Shown here: piece by piece, positions 1 to 8,036 of the stretch
Numbering within the stretch: position 1 is the stretch's first letter
Layout of the letters: the number at the start of each line of letters is the position of its first letter
Source of the DNA: G963663315 sp965214205
Lineage (GTDB): Bacteria; Pseudomonadota; Gammaproteobacteria; Arenicellales; Poriferihabitantaceae
Length of the DNA stretch: 64,000 nt
Reading direction: 5' to 3'
NCBI GenBank assembly: GCA_965214205.1
Contig: OZ243941.1
Span: forward strand, 1,054,001-1,118,000
The notes under the pieces: model-generated
The model's database searches: none
What the model was told of the DNA's origin: nothing
The model's input: only the letters and a program-made list of their open reading frames with translations
Program-made: the position numbers and the translations under genes

Positions 1-74
1 TTGCCAATGTGAATAATGTGGATGAGGGTGGACTATAACAAATAAAAGCCGCGCCTGATCAAGTAGAATAGGAT

Positions 75-1031
75 ATGAATTTCCGTTCCTTACCCTCCGC
101 GTCTCTGGTAGCCGCGGGTCAATCCGGCAAACATTCCAGGGCGCTGGCGCTTGGCGTGTCCGCCGCGTTGTTGAGCATTCTGTGCTTCAGCGCCATGGAT
201 GCCATGGTGAAGTGGCTGGGTTCTGATTATTCCGTCTATCAGATCATGTTCTTCCGCTGTACGGTGGCGATGATCCCGATCTCGTTTTTTCTGTACCGCG
301 CGGGAGGCATCCGGGTTTTACGGACAAACCGACCCTGGATGCATGCTCTGCGGTCGATTCTCGGGATGCTGGCCATGGTTTTCGCGTTTTACGGCTTCAC
401 GGTTCTGCCGCTGGCGGACGCTTCTGCGGTTTTTTACATGGCGCCCCTGATCGGGACGGCGCTCTCGGTCCCCATTCTGGGGGAGCATGTCGGCATACGA
501 CGCTGGCTGGCGATACTGATCGGTTTTGCGGGGGTATTGATCATCACCCGTCCAGGTGGATCGGTATTTAACCTTGGCGGTTTGTCGATGCTGATCGCGG
601 CCTTCGTCGTTGGTTTCACCAGTACGGTCGTGCGAAAGTTGAGCGCCACCGATCAGGCCATCAGCATTACTTTCTACTTTACCCTGACCGGCGCTGTCCT
701 GACCACGATTCTGTGCCTCTTTGTCGATTGGGTGACGCCGGTCGGGTGGGACCTGGTACTGTTGATCTGCGTCGGATTGTTAGGCGGGACGGCGCAATAC
801 ACGCTGGCCCTGAGCCTGCGTTACGCGGCGGTCAGCATCATTGCCCCTTTCCGGTATCTGTCCATTATCGCGGGCGGGATATTCGGTTATCTGATCTGGT
901 CAGAAATTCCGGACGGTCTGACGTTTATTGGTATTGCCATCATTATCGGCTGCGGTCTGTATTCGATGCATCGGGAAACAAAACTTGCCAGACAAAGTGA
1001 TAACCGGGGTAAAATATCGACTTATGATTGA
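75..1031 (+). CDS. DMT-superfamily (EamA) inner-membrane transporter
   Basis: A 318-residue, very hydrophobic protein with about ten membrane segments arranged as two EamA repeats (residues about 30-155 and 170-305). Typical family signatures are visible: an N-terminal FSAMDAMVKWLG segment and a cytoplasmic loop with GEHVGIRRW in the middle, where RhaT/EamA exporters carry a conserved basic E-x(4)-R. Family members export amino acids, nucleobases or other metabolites, but the substrate cannot be read from sequence. The polar N-terminal 25 residues are longer than usual, so the start could lie a little downstream. It precedes bolA closely (the stop lies within the bolA start region), so co-transcription is likely. 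One of three EamA genes in the window. Confidence 0.85.
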   Translation: MNFRSLPSASLVAAGQSGKHSRALALGVSAALLSILCFSAMDAMVKWLGSDYSVYQIMFFRCTVAMIPISFFLYRAGGIRVLRTNRPWMHALRSILGMLAMVFAFYGFTVLPLADASAVFYMAPLIGTALSVPILGEHVGIRRWLAILIGFAGVLIITRPGGSVFNLGGLSMLIAAFVVGFTSTVVRKLSATDQAISITFYFTLTGAVLTTILCLFVDWVTPVGWDLVLLICVGLLGGTAQYTLALSLRYAAVSIIAPFRYLSIIAGGIFGYLIWSEIPDGLTFIGIAIIIGCGLYSMHRETKLARQSDNRGKISTYD

Positions 1032-1383
1032 GGATACGGTTATCAGTATGAATGATCCGAACACGGTCGAATTATCAATCCGCTCCAAACTCGAAGCCCT
1101 TGAGCCGATCCACCTCGAAGTATTGAACGAGAGCGGCAACCACAATGTGCCAGCCGGTTCCGAGTCCCACTTCAAGGTGGTTCTGGTATCGGATGTTTTC
1201 AGGGACAAGGCATTGCTGGCCCGACACCGGTTGATCAATGGACTGCTGGGTGATGAACTGGCCGGACCCGTTCACGCCCTGTCGCTGGATGCCCTGACCG
1301 GTGACGAATGGTTTGACAAGGGTGGAAAATCCAGACCCTCTCCTGAATGCCTGGGCGGTTCAAAGCTGGAAAAAGAAGTCTGA
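1024..1383 (+). CDS. bolA: BolA family transcriptional/Fe-S regulator
   Basis: A 119-residue protein (from the ATG at 1024; an alternative ATG at 1048 gives 111 residues) with the BolA core: E-V-x-N-E-S followed by HNVPAGSESHFKVVLVSD, then a helix ending RHRLINGLLGDEL and the strand GPVHALSLDALT. BolA proteins partner with monothiol CGFS glutaredoxins to handle [2Fe-2S] clusters and influence cell shape and stress responses in gammaproteobacteria. The HNVP and RHR motifs put it in the BolA-proper group rather than IbaG. The 8-base overlap with the upstream exporter favours 1024, but neither start has a strong ribosome-binding site, so the exact start is uncertain. The C-terminal tail of about 20 residues is polar. 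Confidence 0.9.
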   Translation: MIEDTVISMNDPNTVELSIRSKLEALEPIHLEVLNESGNHNVPAGSESHFKVVLVSDVFRDKALLARHRLINGLLGDELAGPVHALSLDALTGDEWFDKGGKSRPSPECLGGSKLEKEV

Positions 1384-1404
1384 CCGGCAGTCAGCGACTG
1401 ATTT

Positions 1405-1432
1405 TTGACAAATAGTCTGTAAATAGTCTGAT
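1405..1432 (+). promoter_or_regulatory. Putative sigma-70 promoter with direct repeats ahead of fusA
   Basis: A perfect TTGACA (-35) at 1405-1410 is followed 16 bases later by TCTGAT (1427-1432, 4 of 6 matches to the -10 consensus). The spacer carries two copies of AAATAGTCTG (1410-1419 and 1421-1430) exactly 11 bases apart, about one helical turn, which could be a regulator site. Position upstream of the EF-G gene fits. The -10 element is weak and the assignment is by eye. Confidence 0.4.
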
Positions 1433-1532
1433 TTAACAGGCTACTTGTTGTATCATCGCGCCCCTTGGAAATAGCCGGCCCCGGCTGTTGCCGAAACTAC
1501 TCTCTTTAGCGCAAATTCAAATCATTACAGCC

Positions 1533-3620
1533 ATGAAAGACTTGACGAAGTATAGAAACATCGGGATTTTTGCACATGTCGATGCCGGGAAAACGACCAC
1601 CACGGAACGAATTCTGAGCCTGACCGGCAAGATTCATAAAATAGGTGAAGTGCACGATGGTGAAGCGACGACAGATTTCATGGATCAGGAGCGCGAGCGC
1701 GGAATTACGATCCAGTCGGCGGCAACCAGCGCGTTCTGGGATGGTTATCGCCTGAATATTATTGATACGCCGGGCCACGTCGATTTCACGATTGAAGTTT
1801 ATCGTTCGCTGAAAGTGCTGGACGGCGGCGTCGGTGTGTTCTGCGGTTCCGGCGGGGTTGAACCGCAATCAGAAACAAACTGGCGGTATGCCAATGATTC
1901 CGGGGTTGCGCGGATCATTTTCGTCAACAAGCTGGATCGACTCGGCGCTGACTTTTACCGCGTGGTTGATCAGATCAGGGATATTCTGGGCGCGAAACCC
2001 CTGGTTTTGACGTTGCCCATCGGCATTGAAGATGAATTTGTCGGGGTGGTTGACCTGCTGACCCGCAAGGCCTGGGTCTGGGATGGGTCCGGTGATCCGC
2101 AGAACTATCGAATCGAGGAACCCCCGGCTGATATGGCCGACCGGATTGAGCAATATCGCGAGGAGCTGATTGAGGCCGCCCTGGAACATGATGATGCCGC
2201 GATGGAAAAATATCTCGATGGTGAAGAGCCGGATGTGGATACCATCAAGGCGTGTATCCGCAAAGGCACGATTGATCTCGATTTCTTTCCGACCCTTTGT
2301 GGTTCCGCATTCAAAAACAAGGGAATTCAACCGGTATTGAACGCGGTAGTTGATTACCTGCCAAATCCGGTCGAGGTCAAGCCACAGCCCGAGGTTGATC
2401 TTGAGGGAGTCGAAACTGGAAGTTACGCGGTGGTTGACCCCGACAAGCCGATGCGCGCCCTGGCATTCAAGATCATGGATGACCGATACGGGGCGCTGAC
2501 GTTCCTGCGTGTCTACTCGGGAACTATCACCAAGGGGGCAACCGTGCTGAATACCGCCACCGGCAAGACCGAGCGAATCGGACGGATTGTTGAGATGCAC
2601 GCGGATTCCAGAGAGGACCTGACTTCGGCGCGGGCCGGGGATATTGTCGCGGTGCTGGGCATGAAAAATGTCAAAACCGGCCATACCCTGTGTGACCCGG
2701 ACAACCCCGCTACCCTGGAGCCGATGGTATTCCCTGATCCGGTGATCTTCATGTCGGTCGCGCCCAAAAACAAGGCGGCATCGGAGAAGATGGGTGTTGC
2801 TCTGGGCAAGATGGTGTCGGAGGACCCGTCTTTCCATGTCAGCACGGATGATGACAGCGGGGAAACCATTTTACAGGGAATGGGTGAACTGCATCTTGAT
2901 ATCAAGGTGGATCTGTTGAAACGAACTCACGGAGTTGAGGTGGAAGTGGGCAAGCCTCAGGTGGCCTACCGCGAGACCATCACACAGGGCATATCGGATA
3001 CGTATACTCACAAGAAACAAACCGGCGGGGCTGGACAGTTCGGTAAAATTGACTACAAAATTGAGCCAGCGGAGGCCGGTTCCGGTTATCAGTTTGAATC
3101 GAAAGTGACCGGCGGCAATGTTCCCCGTGAATTTTGGCCGGCGATAGACAAGGGGTTCAGGGATTGCATGCAGACCGGGATACTGGCCGGATACCCTTGC
3201 ATTGATGTCAAAGTGACCTTGCTGGATGGCGCGTACCACGCGGTGGATTCCTCTGCGGTGGCGTTCGAACTGGCGGCCAGGGCCGCTTACCGGCAGTCCA
3301 TGGGCAAGGCCGGCCCCCAGTTGCTGGAGCCGATCATGAAAGTGGATGTGTACACTCCCGAGGCCAATGTCGGAGATGTGATCGGTGATCTGAACCGGCG
3401 TCGCGGTATGATCCGTTCTCAGGATGCCGGGGCTGTTGGCGTTCGTATCAAGGGCGATGTGCCGCTTTCCGACATGTTCGGCTATATTGGCGACCTGCGG
3501 ACACTGACTTCAGGCCGCGGGCAGTTCTCGATGGAATTCTCCCACTATATGCCGTGTCCGAAAAACGTAGCCGAAGGTGTGATCAAGGAAGCGCTGGAAA
3601 GAAACGCAGGCAAATCCTGA
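1533..3620 (+). CDS. fusA: Elongation factor G (stand-alone copy)
   Basis: A 695-residue translational GTPase from the ATG at 1533 (a TTG at 1488 would add 15 residues unlike the family and follows a GC palindrome). G1 is HVDAGKTTTTER, the switch I region has RGIT, G3 is DTPGH, and G4 is NKLDR; domains II-V follow, ending with the conserved C-terminal domain (SGRGQFSMEFSHY). It catalyses ribosomal translocation and, with RRF, ribosome recycling. Unlike the usual str operon, no rpsL, rpsG or tuf is adjacent, so this may be the second EF-G found in many gammaproteobacteria (type 2). Whether it is the main or the secondary copy cannot be decided from this window. It converges with metZ, 10 bases apart. 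Confidence 0.95.
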   Translation: MKDLTKYRNIGIFAHVDAGKTTTTERILSLTGKIHKIGEVHDGEATTDFMDQERERGITIQSAATSAFWDGYRLNIIDTPGHVDFTIEVYRSLKVLDGGVGVFCGSGGVEPQSETNWRYANDSGVARIIFVNKLDRLGADFYRVVDQIRDILGAKPLVLTLPIGIEDEFVGVVDLLTRKAWVWDGSGDPQNYRIEEPPADMADRIEQYREELIEAALEHDDAAMEKYLDGEEPDVDTIKACIRKGTIDLDFFPTLCGSAFKNKGIQPVLNAVVDYLPNPVEVKPQPEVDLEGVETGSYAVVDPDKPMRALAFKIMDDRYGALTFLRVYSGTITKGATVLNTATGKTERIGRIVEMHADSREDLTSARAGDIVAVLGMKNVKTGHTLCDPDNPATLEPMVFPDPVIFMSVAPKNKAASEKMGVALGKMVSEDPSFHVSTDDDSGETILQGMGELHLDIKVDLLKRTHGVEVEVGKPQVAYRETITQGISDTYTHKKQTGGAGQFGKIDYKIEPAEAGSGYQFESKVTGGNVPREFWPAIDKGFRDCMQTGILAGYPCIDVKVTLLDGAYHAVDSSAVAFELAARAAYRQSMGKAGPQLLEPIMKVDVYTPEANVGDVIGDLNRRRGMIRSQDAGAVGVRIKGDVPLSDMFGYIGDLRTLTSGRGQFSMEFSHYMPCPKNVAEGVIKEALERNAGKS

Positions 3621-3630
3621 TCGGGTTACC

Positions 3631-4839
3631 TCACAAAACCTTTTTCGCGACGGCTTTCAACCCATTGGCGATATCCCGCTGAATGTCTGCGACGTTCTCG
3701 AGACCGATACTCAGCCGTATCAGGGAGTCGGTGATACCAGCCTGGTCGCGCTCGCGCTGTGTGATTCTGCAATGGGTGGTGCTGGCTGGATGGGTGATCG
3801 TGGTTTTGGTGTCGCCGAGGTTCGCGGTAATTGAGATCCATTCGATATTGTCGATCAGCCGCCATGCGTCTTCCCGGTCGCCATGAAGCTCGAAAGAGAC
3901 CACACCGCCGTATCCACTTTGCTGTTGTAAAGCCAACTGGTGATCGGGGTGGGATTCGAGTCCTGGATACCAGACCCGCTTGACCATTGGCTGTGATTCC
4001 AGCCAGGTCGCGATCTGACTCGCGTTTGCACTGTGTTGGCGCATGCGGATGGACAATGTTTCGAGCGCCGTGAACAGGACCCAGGCGTTGAATGGACTCA
4101 AGGAGGCGCCGGAGGAGCGCATGACCTTGTACAGGGCCTCGGCAATGTCGTCATCATTGACCACAATGGCTCCGCCCAGGCATCGTCCCTGGCCGTCAAT
4201 ATACTTGGTTGCGGAGTGAATCACGATGTCCGCTCCGAGGCTGAGCGGCTGTTGAAATACCGGGGTCAGGAAGGTGTTGTCGATGGCGAGCAATACGCCA
4301 TGTTTCCGGGCAATGTCGGACAAGCGCCTGATATCGGTGGTTTCGAGCAGGGGATTCGAAGGTGTCTCGATGAAGAACAGCCTTGTTTCCGGTTTGACGC
4401 TTTCCTCCCAGGCTGTGTAATCCTTGAGGTCAACGTACTCGGCCTGGATGCCGAATCGCGAGAAAATGGTCTTGAACAGGTTGATGGTGGAGCCGAACAC
4501 GCTTCGGGAAACCACCACATGGTCCCCCTGATTGAGGACGGCCAGCGCCATGGTCATGATGGCGGCCATCCCGGATGCGGCGGCGGTGCAATGCCGTCCG
4601 TTCTCAAGCGCCCGGATTCTTTCTTCGAATGTGCGTACGGACGGATTGGTAAATCTGGAGTAGATATTGCCCGGTTCCGTTTCGATGAACCGGGCCGCCG
4701 CCTGTGCGGCGCTGTCGAATACGAAACTCGAAGTCAGGTAGACAGGGTCACTGTGTTCACCTTCGGGTCCCCGCTCCTGTCCGCACCGAACGGCCAGGGT
4801 TTCCCTGTCGTGGCCAGGTTTTCGGGCGTAATTTTTCAT
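3631..4839 (-). CDS. metZ: O-succinylhomoserine sulfhydrylase
   Basis: A 402-residue Cys/Met-metabolism PLP enzyme. The PLP lysine is K212 in SATKYIDGQGR; upstream are SGMAAI (about residue 89) and the ETPSNPLL and DNTF cofactor motifs; SLGD/HPASTTH-type C-terminal motifs are present as NLGDTKTTITHPASTTH. MetZ makes homocysteine directly from O-succinylhomoserine and sulfide, bypassing cystathionine. The start codon overlaps the rhdA stop by 4 bases (ATGA), and the gene is last in cysI-DUF934-rhdA-metZ, so reduced sulfur from CysI can be channelled to homocysteine. MetB (cystathionine gamma-synthase) is the main alternative, but the overall sequence and the sulfite reductase context favour MetZ. 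Confidence 0.9.
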   Translation of the reverse strand: MKNYARKPGHDRETLAVRCGQERGPEGEHSDPVYLTSSFVFDSAAQAAARFIETEPGNIYSRFTNPSVRTFEERIRALENGRHCTAAASGMAAIMTMALAVLNQGDHVVVSRSVFGSTINLFKTIFSRFGIQAEYVDLKDYTAWEESVKPETRLFFIETPSNPLLETTDIRRLSDIARKHGVLLAIDNTFLTPVFQQPLSLGADIVIHSATKYIDGQGRCLGGAIVVNDDDIAEALYKVMRSSGASLSPFNAWVLFTALETLSIRMRQHSANASQIATWLESQPMVKRVWYPGLESHPDHQLALQQQSGYGGVVSFELHGDREDAWRLIDNIEWISITANLGDTKTTITHPASTTHCRITQRERDQAGITDSLIRLSIGLENVADIQRDIANGLKAVAKKVL

Positions 4840-5675
4840 GGCATTATCCTGGTAGAGTCGTTGATTTCAACCGGAACATCCTTGCAATTACCCCATTCAG
4901 ACCATGATCCGGCGTAGGCATGGACATTTTCATAACCCAGGCTCTTCAGGGTCATCCAGGTGTGGGATGATCGGCGGTGAGTCTGGCAATAGGCAATGAT
5001 TTCCCTTTCCGGTAAAACGCCGAGACGCTGGTACTTCAACCGCAGTGTGTGTTCATCAAGCAGTTGATAATGTTGGGTCGGGTCGGTGGCTTCCATCCAG
5101 TCCAGATTGACTGCGCCGGGGATATGTCCGCCACGGGCCGCCACCCGCTTTTGACCATTGAACTCCAGCGCTGATCGGGAATCAAGTAAAACCACGTTCG
5201 GATCATCCAGTTTCTCCAGAACCTGGTCTTTCGACCGGATGCCGTGACTGCCGATCCTGGCGTTGTAAGGGGTTGGTTCTGGTTGGTGAGGCTGGCGCTC
5301 CGTTGGCAGTCCGGCAGCCACCCAGGAGGTGTATCCTCCATTCAGTAACGAGAACCTGCGATGCCCGATGATATCCAGTGTCCAGAGTAATCGACAGGCC
5401 GATGCCCCCGCATTCTGATCATAGGCGACGACATGCCGTTGCGGGGACAGCCCCAGCCAGGAAAACAGCTCCGAAAGTTTTTCTTCGCCAGGCAGCAGTC
5501 CGAGGGCGGGCGGGCGTTTTTCGACCAGCCAGGTGTAATCGAGCAATACTGCATTCGGCAGATGCCCGGTGTCATATTTCCGCTTGCCGCGCAAATCCAC
5601 CAACAGGACATCCGTTTCCGAAACGGCCCGGAACAACTGATCCGGGTTGATGATAACGTCGCGTGAAGCGTTCAT
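4836..5675 (-). CDS. rhdA: RhdA-type thiosulfate sulfurtransferase (rhodanese)
   Basis: A 279-residue tandem rhodanese: an inactive N-terminal domain (residues about 10-125) with D-x-R and CRLLW segments, then an active domain (about 145-270). The catalytic loop is CQTHRR beginning at Cys230, very close to the CQTHHR loop with Cys230 described for Azotobacter vinelandii RhdA and different from the CRKGVT or CG(S/T)GVT loops of classical TST/MST. It should transfer sulfane sulfur through a Cys persulfide. It overlaps the DUF934 gene and metZ by 4 bases at each end, so translation is coupled within a sulfur-assimilation operon. The physiological acceptor is unknown. Confidence 0.88.
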   Translation of the reverse strand: MNASRDVIINPDQLFRAVSETDVLLVDLRGKRKYDTGHLPNAVLLDYTWLVEKRPPALGLLPGEEKLSELFSWLGLSPQRHVVAYDQNAGASACRLLWTLDIIGHRRFSLLNGGYTSWVAAGLPTERQPHQPEPTPYNARIGSHGIRSKDQVLEKLDDPNVVLLDSRSALEFNGQKRVAARGGHIPGAVNLDWMEATDPTQHYQLLDEHTLRLKYQRLGVLPEREIIAYCQTHRRSSHTWMTLKSLGYENVHAYAGSWSEWGNCKDVPVEINDSTRIMP

Positions 5676-6007
5676 GGCGCGTCCTCCGGGTGATCATGCC
5701 GGGGAAAACGGCTGACGTGTCCACGCTGCCCCGGCAAGGCGGTCAGATTGGTCAGGTCAATCCCGTCGATGTGGTTAATCCCGTCTGTGCCATCCGGCAG
5801 TGGCAGATAATGGCTGAAGCCGCAAAGCGCGAGGCTGTCAAGCTGGTCAGAGAGAAAATCACCGGCGGCAATCAGGTCTCCGGGATAGCCGTCAATCCGG
5901 ATTTGTCTGCCCAGACTGAAAATCCTGCCGTCATTGAAGTGGTCGGCGAAGATGATAATGCGCTTTTGCTGGCCTGGACTTTCGATCCAGTTTACTGTTT
6001 CAACCAT
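5672..6007 (-). CDS. DUF934 family protein (sulfite reductase companion)
   Basis: A 111-residue protein carrying the DUF934 signature: NDGRIFSLGRQIR, then GYPGDLIAAGDFLSDQ and the CGFSHYLP segment. DUF934 genes almost always sit directly downstream of the haemoprotein sulfite/nitrite reductase gene in proteobacteria, as here, and may help electron delivery or assembly; the biochemical role is not established. It is shorter than the usual 150-170 residues because the N-terminal region before the signature is reduced. Its ATG overlaps the cysI stop by 8 bases and its stop overlaps the rhdA start, so it is inside a tightly coupled operon. Confidence 0.8.
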   Translation of the reverse strand: MVETVNWIESPGQQKRIIIFADHFNDGRIFSLGRQIRIDGYPGDLIAAGDFLSDQLDSLALCGFSHYLPLPDGTDGINHIDGIDLTNLTALPGQRGHVSRFPRHDHPEDAP

Positions 6008-7658
6008 AGACTGTCTCCCTGAATGGTTCCAGTCCCACTCTATCCAGAGTATCCAGGAAGGTTTCCCAGGAGCCGGACCTCAGTTTCAGGTACTGACGGA
6101 TGATCAATTCGACCGCTTCCGCGATTCTGTTGCGGTCAACCGCGGGGCCCAGGCGCTGCCCGATCCTGAGATTCTGGTCGGCGCGTCCTCCAAGAGTGAT
6201 CTGAAACCACTGTTGACCTTTTTTATCGACTCCCAGTATGCCGATGTGTCCGATGTGGTGGTGGCCACAGGCATTCATGCACCCGGAAATCTTGATCTGG
6301 ATGTCACCCAGGGATTTCAATTCCTGCGGGTCGGTGAATCTTTCGCGGATTTCAAGCGCGATCGGAATGGATGTGGTGTTGGCCAGACCGCAGAAATCGA
6401 GACCAGGGCAGCAGATAATGTCCTGTACGGTATCAATGTTGCTATCCGATTGGCCGGATTGCGTAAGGTCATGCCACAGTGCATACAGATTTCCGCTATG
6501 AACCAGGGGCAGCAACAGGTTCTGTCTGTGGGTTGTGCGTATGATTCCACTGCTATAGCGGTCAGCCAGATTGGCTATGATATCCATTTCATCTGCTGTC
6601 AAATCGCCCGGAGCGACATTCTGCTTTTTTAGTGAAATGAAAACCGAGCGCAGCCCGGAATGTCTGGATGCAATGGTGTTTTGCTGTTTCCAGTTTTCAA
6701 ATTCATCAATCCGGGTATGTCCTGAATCGCTGTCATGGATTTGTCGGGTTGCTGGTATCGCCCTGGTTTGCGGGCAGTCGAAGCGGGCCTTGATTTCGGC
6801 GATCCGGGAGTCTGTCAAGGTTAATTCCCCGTCTTTTATCTCCTGAAATCGTTCATTGACCGCCGACCGGAACGCATCTACGCCCATGCTGTTGACCAGT
6901 ATTTTAATTCTCGCCTTGTATTTGTTGTCGCGCCGCCCGTTCAGGTTATAGACGCGCAAAATAGCTTCCAGATAAGACAGCAGGTGGCGTTGGGGCAGGA
7001 AGTCGAGAATCTGTTTGCCTACCACTGGCGTGCGTCCCAGACCACCGCCGGCGAAGACCTGAAATCCGGTTTCCTGCTGGTCATTGTGTACCAACCTCAA
7101 ACCGATATCGTGAGCCAGAATGGCGGCCCGGTCGGTCACCGACCCGGTCACGGCAATCTTGAATTTACGGGGAAGGTATAAAAACTCCGGGTGCAGGGTG
7201 GCCCATTGTCGAATGATCTCGCACCATGGCCGGGGGTCTTCCACTTCTGTGGCGTCAATCCCCGCCAGATGATCGGAGGTAATATTTCGTATGCAGTTGC
7301 CACTGGTCTGAATCGCGTGCATCTGTACGGTCGCCAGGTCGGCAAGCAAATCAGGAACCTGCTCCAGTTTCAGCCAGTTGAACTGTATGTTTTGCCGGGT
7401 GGTTATGTGCCCATAACTCCGGTCGTATTTTCTCGCAACCGTAGCCAGCATGCGAAGCTGTCTCGAATTTAATTCTCCGTAGGGAATCGCGATTCGTAGC
7501 ATCGGCGCGTATCGCTGAATGTACAGCCCGTTCATCAGACGCAACGGGCGGAATTGGTCTTCCGACAAATCGCCTTTCAGGTAGCGGTCTGTCTGATCGC
7601 GGAATTGAATGACACGTTGATCAACCTGTTGTTGATCGGTTTGGGAATACTGGTACAT
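6000..7658 (-). CDS. cysI: Sulfite (or nitrite) reductase haemoprotein subunit
   Basis: A 552-residue siroheme/[4Fe-4S] reductase. Two ferredoxin-like half-repeats each carry an RLMNGLYIQRY / ITTRQNIQF type segment; the cluster ligands are C417 and C423 (CPGLDFC) and C460 and C464 (GCMNACGHH). It carries out six-electron reduction of sulfite to sulfide; nitrite reduction is possible in this family, but metZ, rhdA and DUF934 downstream favour sulfite. No flavoprotein partner (cysJ) is adjacent, so electrons may come from ferredoxin or an unlinked reductase. The ATG at 7658 has a good Shine-Dalgarno (GGAG at 7668-7671). That site can pair with an upstream element, see the leader entries. Confidence 0.9.
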   Translation of the reverse strand: MYQYSQTDQQQVDQRVIQFRDQTDRYLKGDLSEDQFRPLRLMNGLYIQRYAPMLRIAIPYGELNSRQLRMLATVARKYDRSYGHITTRQNIQFNWLKLEQVPDLLADLATVQMHAIQTSGNCIRNITSDHLAGIDATEVEDPRPWCEIIRQWATLHPEFLYLPRKFKIAVTGSVTDRAAILAHDIGLRLVHNDQQETGFQVFAGGGLGRTPVVGKQILDFLPQRHLLSYLEAILRVYNLNGRRDNKYKARIKILVNSMGVDAFRSAVNERFQEIKDGELTLTDSRIAEIKARFDCPQTRAIPATRQIHDSDSGHTRIDEFENWKQQNTIASRHSGLRSVFISLKKQNVAPGDLTADEMDIIANLADRYSSGIIRTTHRQNLLLPLVHSGNLYALWHDLTQSGQSDSNIDTVQDIICCPGLDFCGLANTTSIPIALEIRERFTDPQELKSLGDIQIKISGCMNACGHHHIGHIGILGVDKKGQQWFQITLGGRADQNLRIGQRLGPAVDRNRIAEAVELIIRQYLKLRSGSWETFLDTLDRVGLEPFRETVYG

Positions 7659-7666
7659 CTGAAAAT

Positions 7667-7806
7667 GCTCCGAAAGTTAAACAAAAACCCATGGGACGAG
7701 ACTCGCGCTTGAGTCGGGTTTCGGGGAGCGTCAGATCAAAAATCAGATAAAAGTCAACTGTCGGGAAGTAATGGAGTTACAACAATGCACAGGCCGACGC
7801 TCCCCG
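7667..7806 (-). promoter_or_regulatory. Candidate attenuator/RNA switch controlling cysI
   Basis: In the minus-strand transcript, CGGGGAGCGTC (7806 to 7796), which starts 4 bases after the Cys codons, is a perfect 11-base complement of GACGCTCCCCG (7732 to 7722). The same downstream arm extended by AAA (to 7719) can instead pair with TTTCGGAGC (7675 to 7667), which contains the cysI Shine-Dalgarno: 9 pairs with a 2-base bulge. Between them, a hairpin with GACTC/GAGTC and AAACCC/GGGTTT arms (7685-7721) runs into TTGTTT and looks like a weak terminator. The inferred logic is that ribosomes stalled at the Cys codons allow the first pairing and free the cysI start, while unhindered translation favours sequestration. 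The pairings are seen; the regulation is inferred. Confidence 0.5.
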
Positions 7807-7876
7807 TTGTACAGCAGCAACAGGTCAGCGCCAATGGCATGGTATGAATGACCGGATTGGTTGTGATTGAACTCAT
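7754..7876 (-). CDS. Candidate Cys-codon leader peptide
   Basis: A short reading frame on the minus strand whose 3' part encodes LTCCCCTTGSVGLC, with four consecutive cysteine codons (TGT TGC TGC TGT, 7811-7822) and a fifth at 7787-7789. It ends at TGA 7754-7756, about 95 bases before the cysI start. The 5' end is uncertain: ATGs at 7897, 7894, 7876 and 7840 are in frame and none has a strong ribosome-binding site; with 7876 the peptide is 40 residues, with 7840 it is 28. Four tandem Cys codons just before a long inverted repeat, ahead of a sulfide-producing operon, is what a cysteine-sensing attenuation leader would look like. Polycysteine leaders that control sulfur genes are known in mycobacteria; I know of none described here. 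Confidence 0.5.
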   Translation of the reverse strand: MSSITTNPVIHTMPLALTCCCCTTGSVGLCIVVTPLLPDS

Positions 7877-7946
7877 GATGCCGAGTATAGACATCATCCG
7901 TATCCGCGGCAAGAAATAATTTCCAAAAAAATCCTGAAAGATAGGT

Positions 7947-7975
7947 TTTCTGCAAATTCTGGTGTAATCTATAAT
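7947..7975 (+). promoter_or_regulatory. Putative sigma-70 promoter for the class II aldolase gene
   Basis: A perfect TATAAT at 7970-7975 with a weak TTTCTG at the -35 position 17 bases upstream. Transcription would start near 7982 and give a 5' leader of about 55 bases before the aldolase start. The strong -10 is the main evidence. Confidence 0.4.
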
Positions 7976-8036
7976 CCGGGGACCAGTCGAAATTCTGGTT
8001 CGGGGTCTTTGTCTTGAAGCAGCGGGAGATAGAATG

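Noticed and set aside
1869..2837. A 322-codon open frame antisense to fusA
   Set aside because: It mirrors the codon structure of fusA; the composition is not protein-like and fusA is unambiguous.
4033..4917. A 294-codon open frame antisense to metZ
   Set aside because: Composition follows the metZ complement, and the overlap with a clear PLP enzyme rules it out.
7659..8036. SAM or other known riboswitch upstream of the sulfur operon
   Set aside because: No SAM-I core or T-box specifier features were recognised; only the Cys-codon leader and its inverted repeats.
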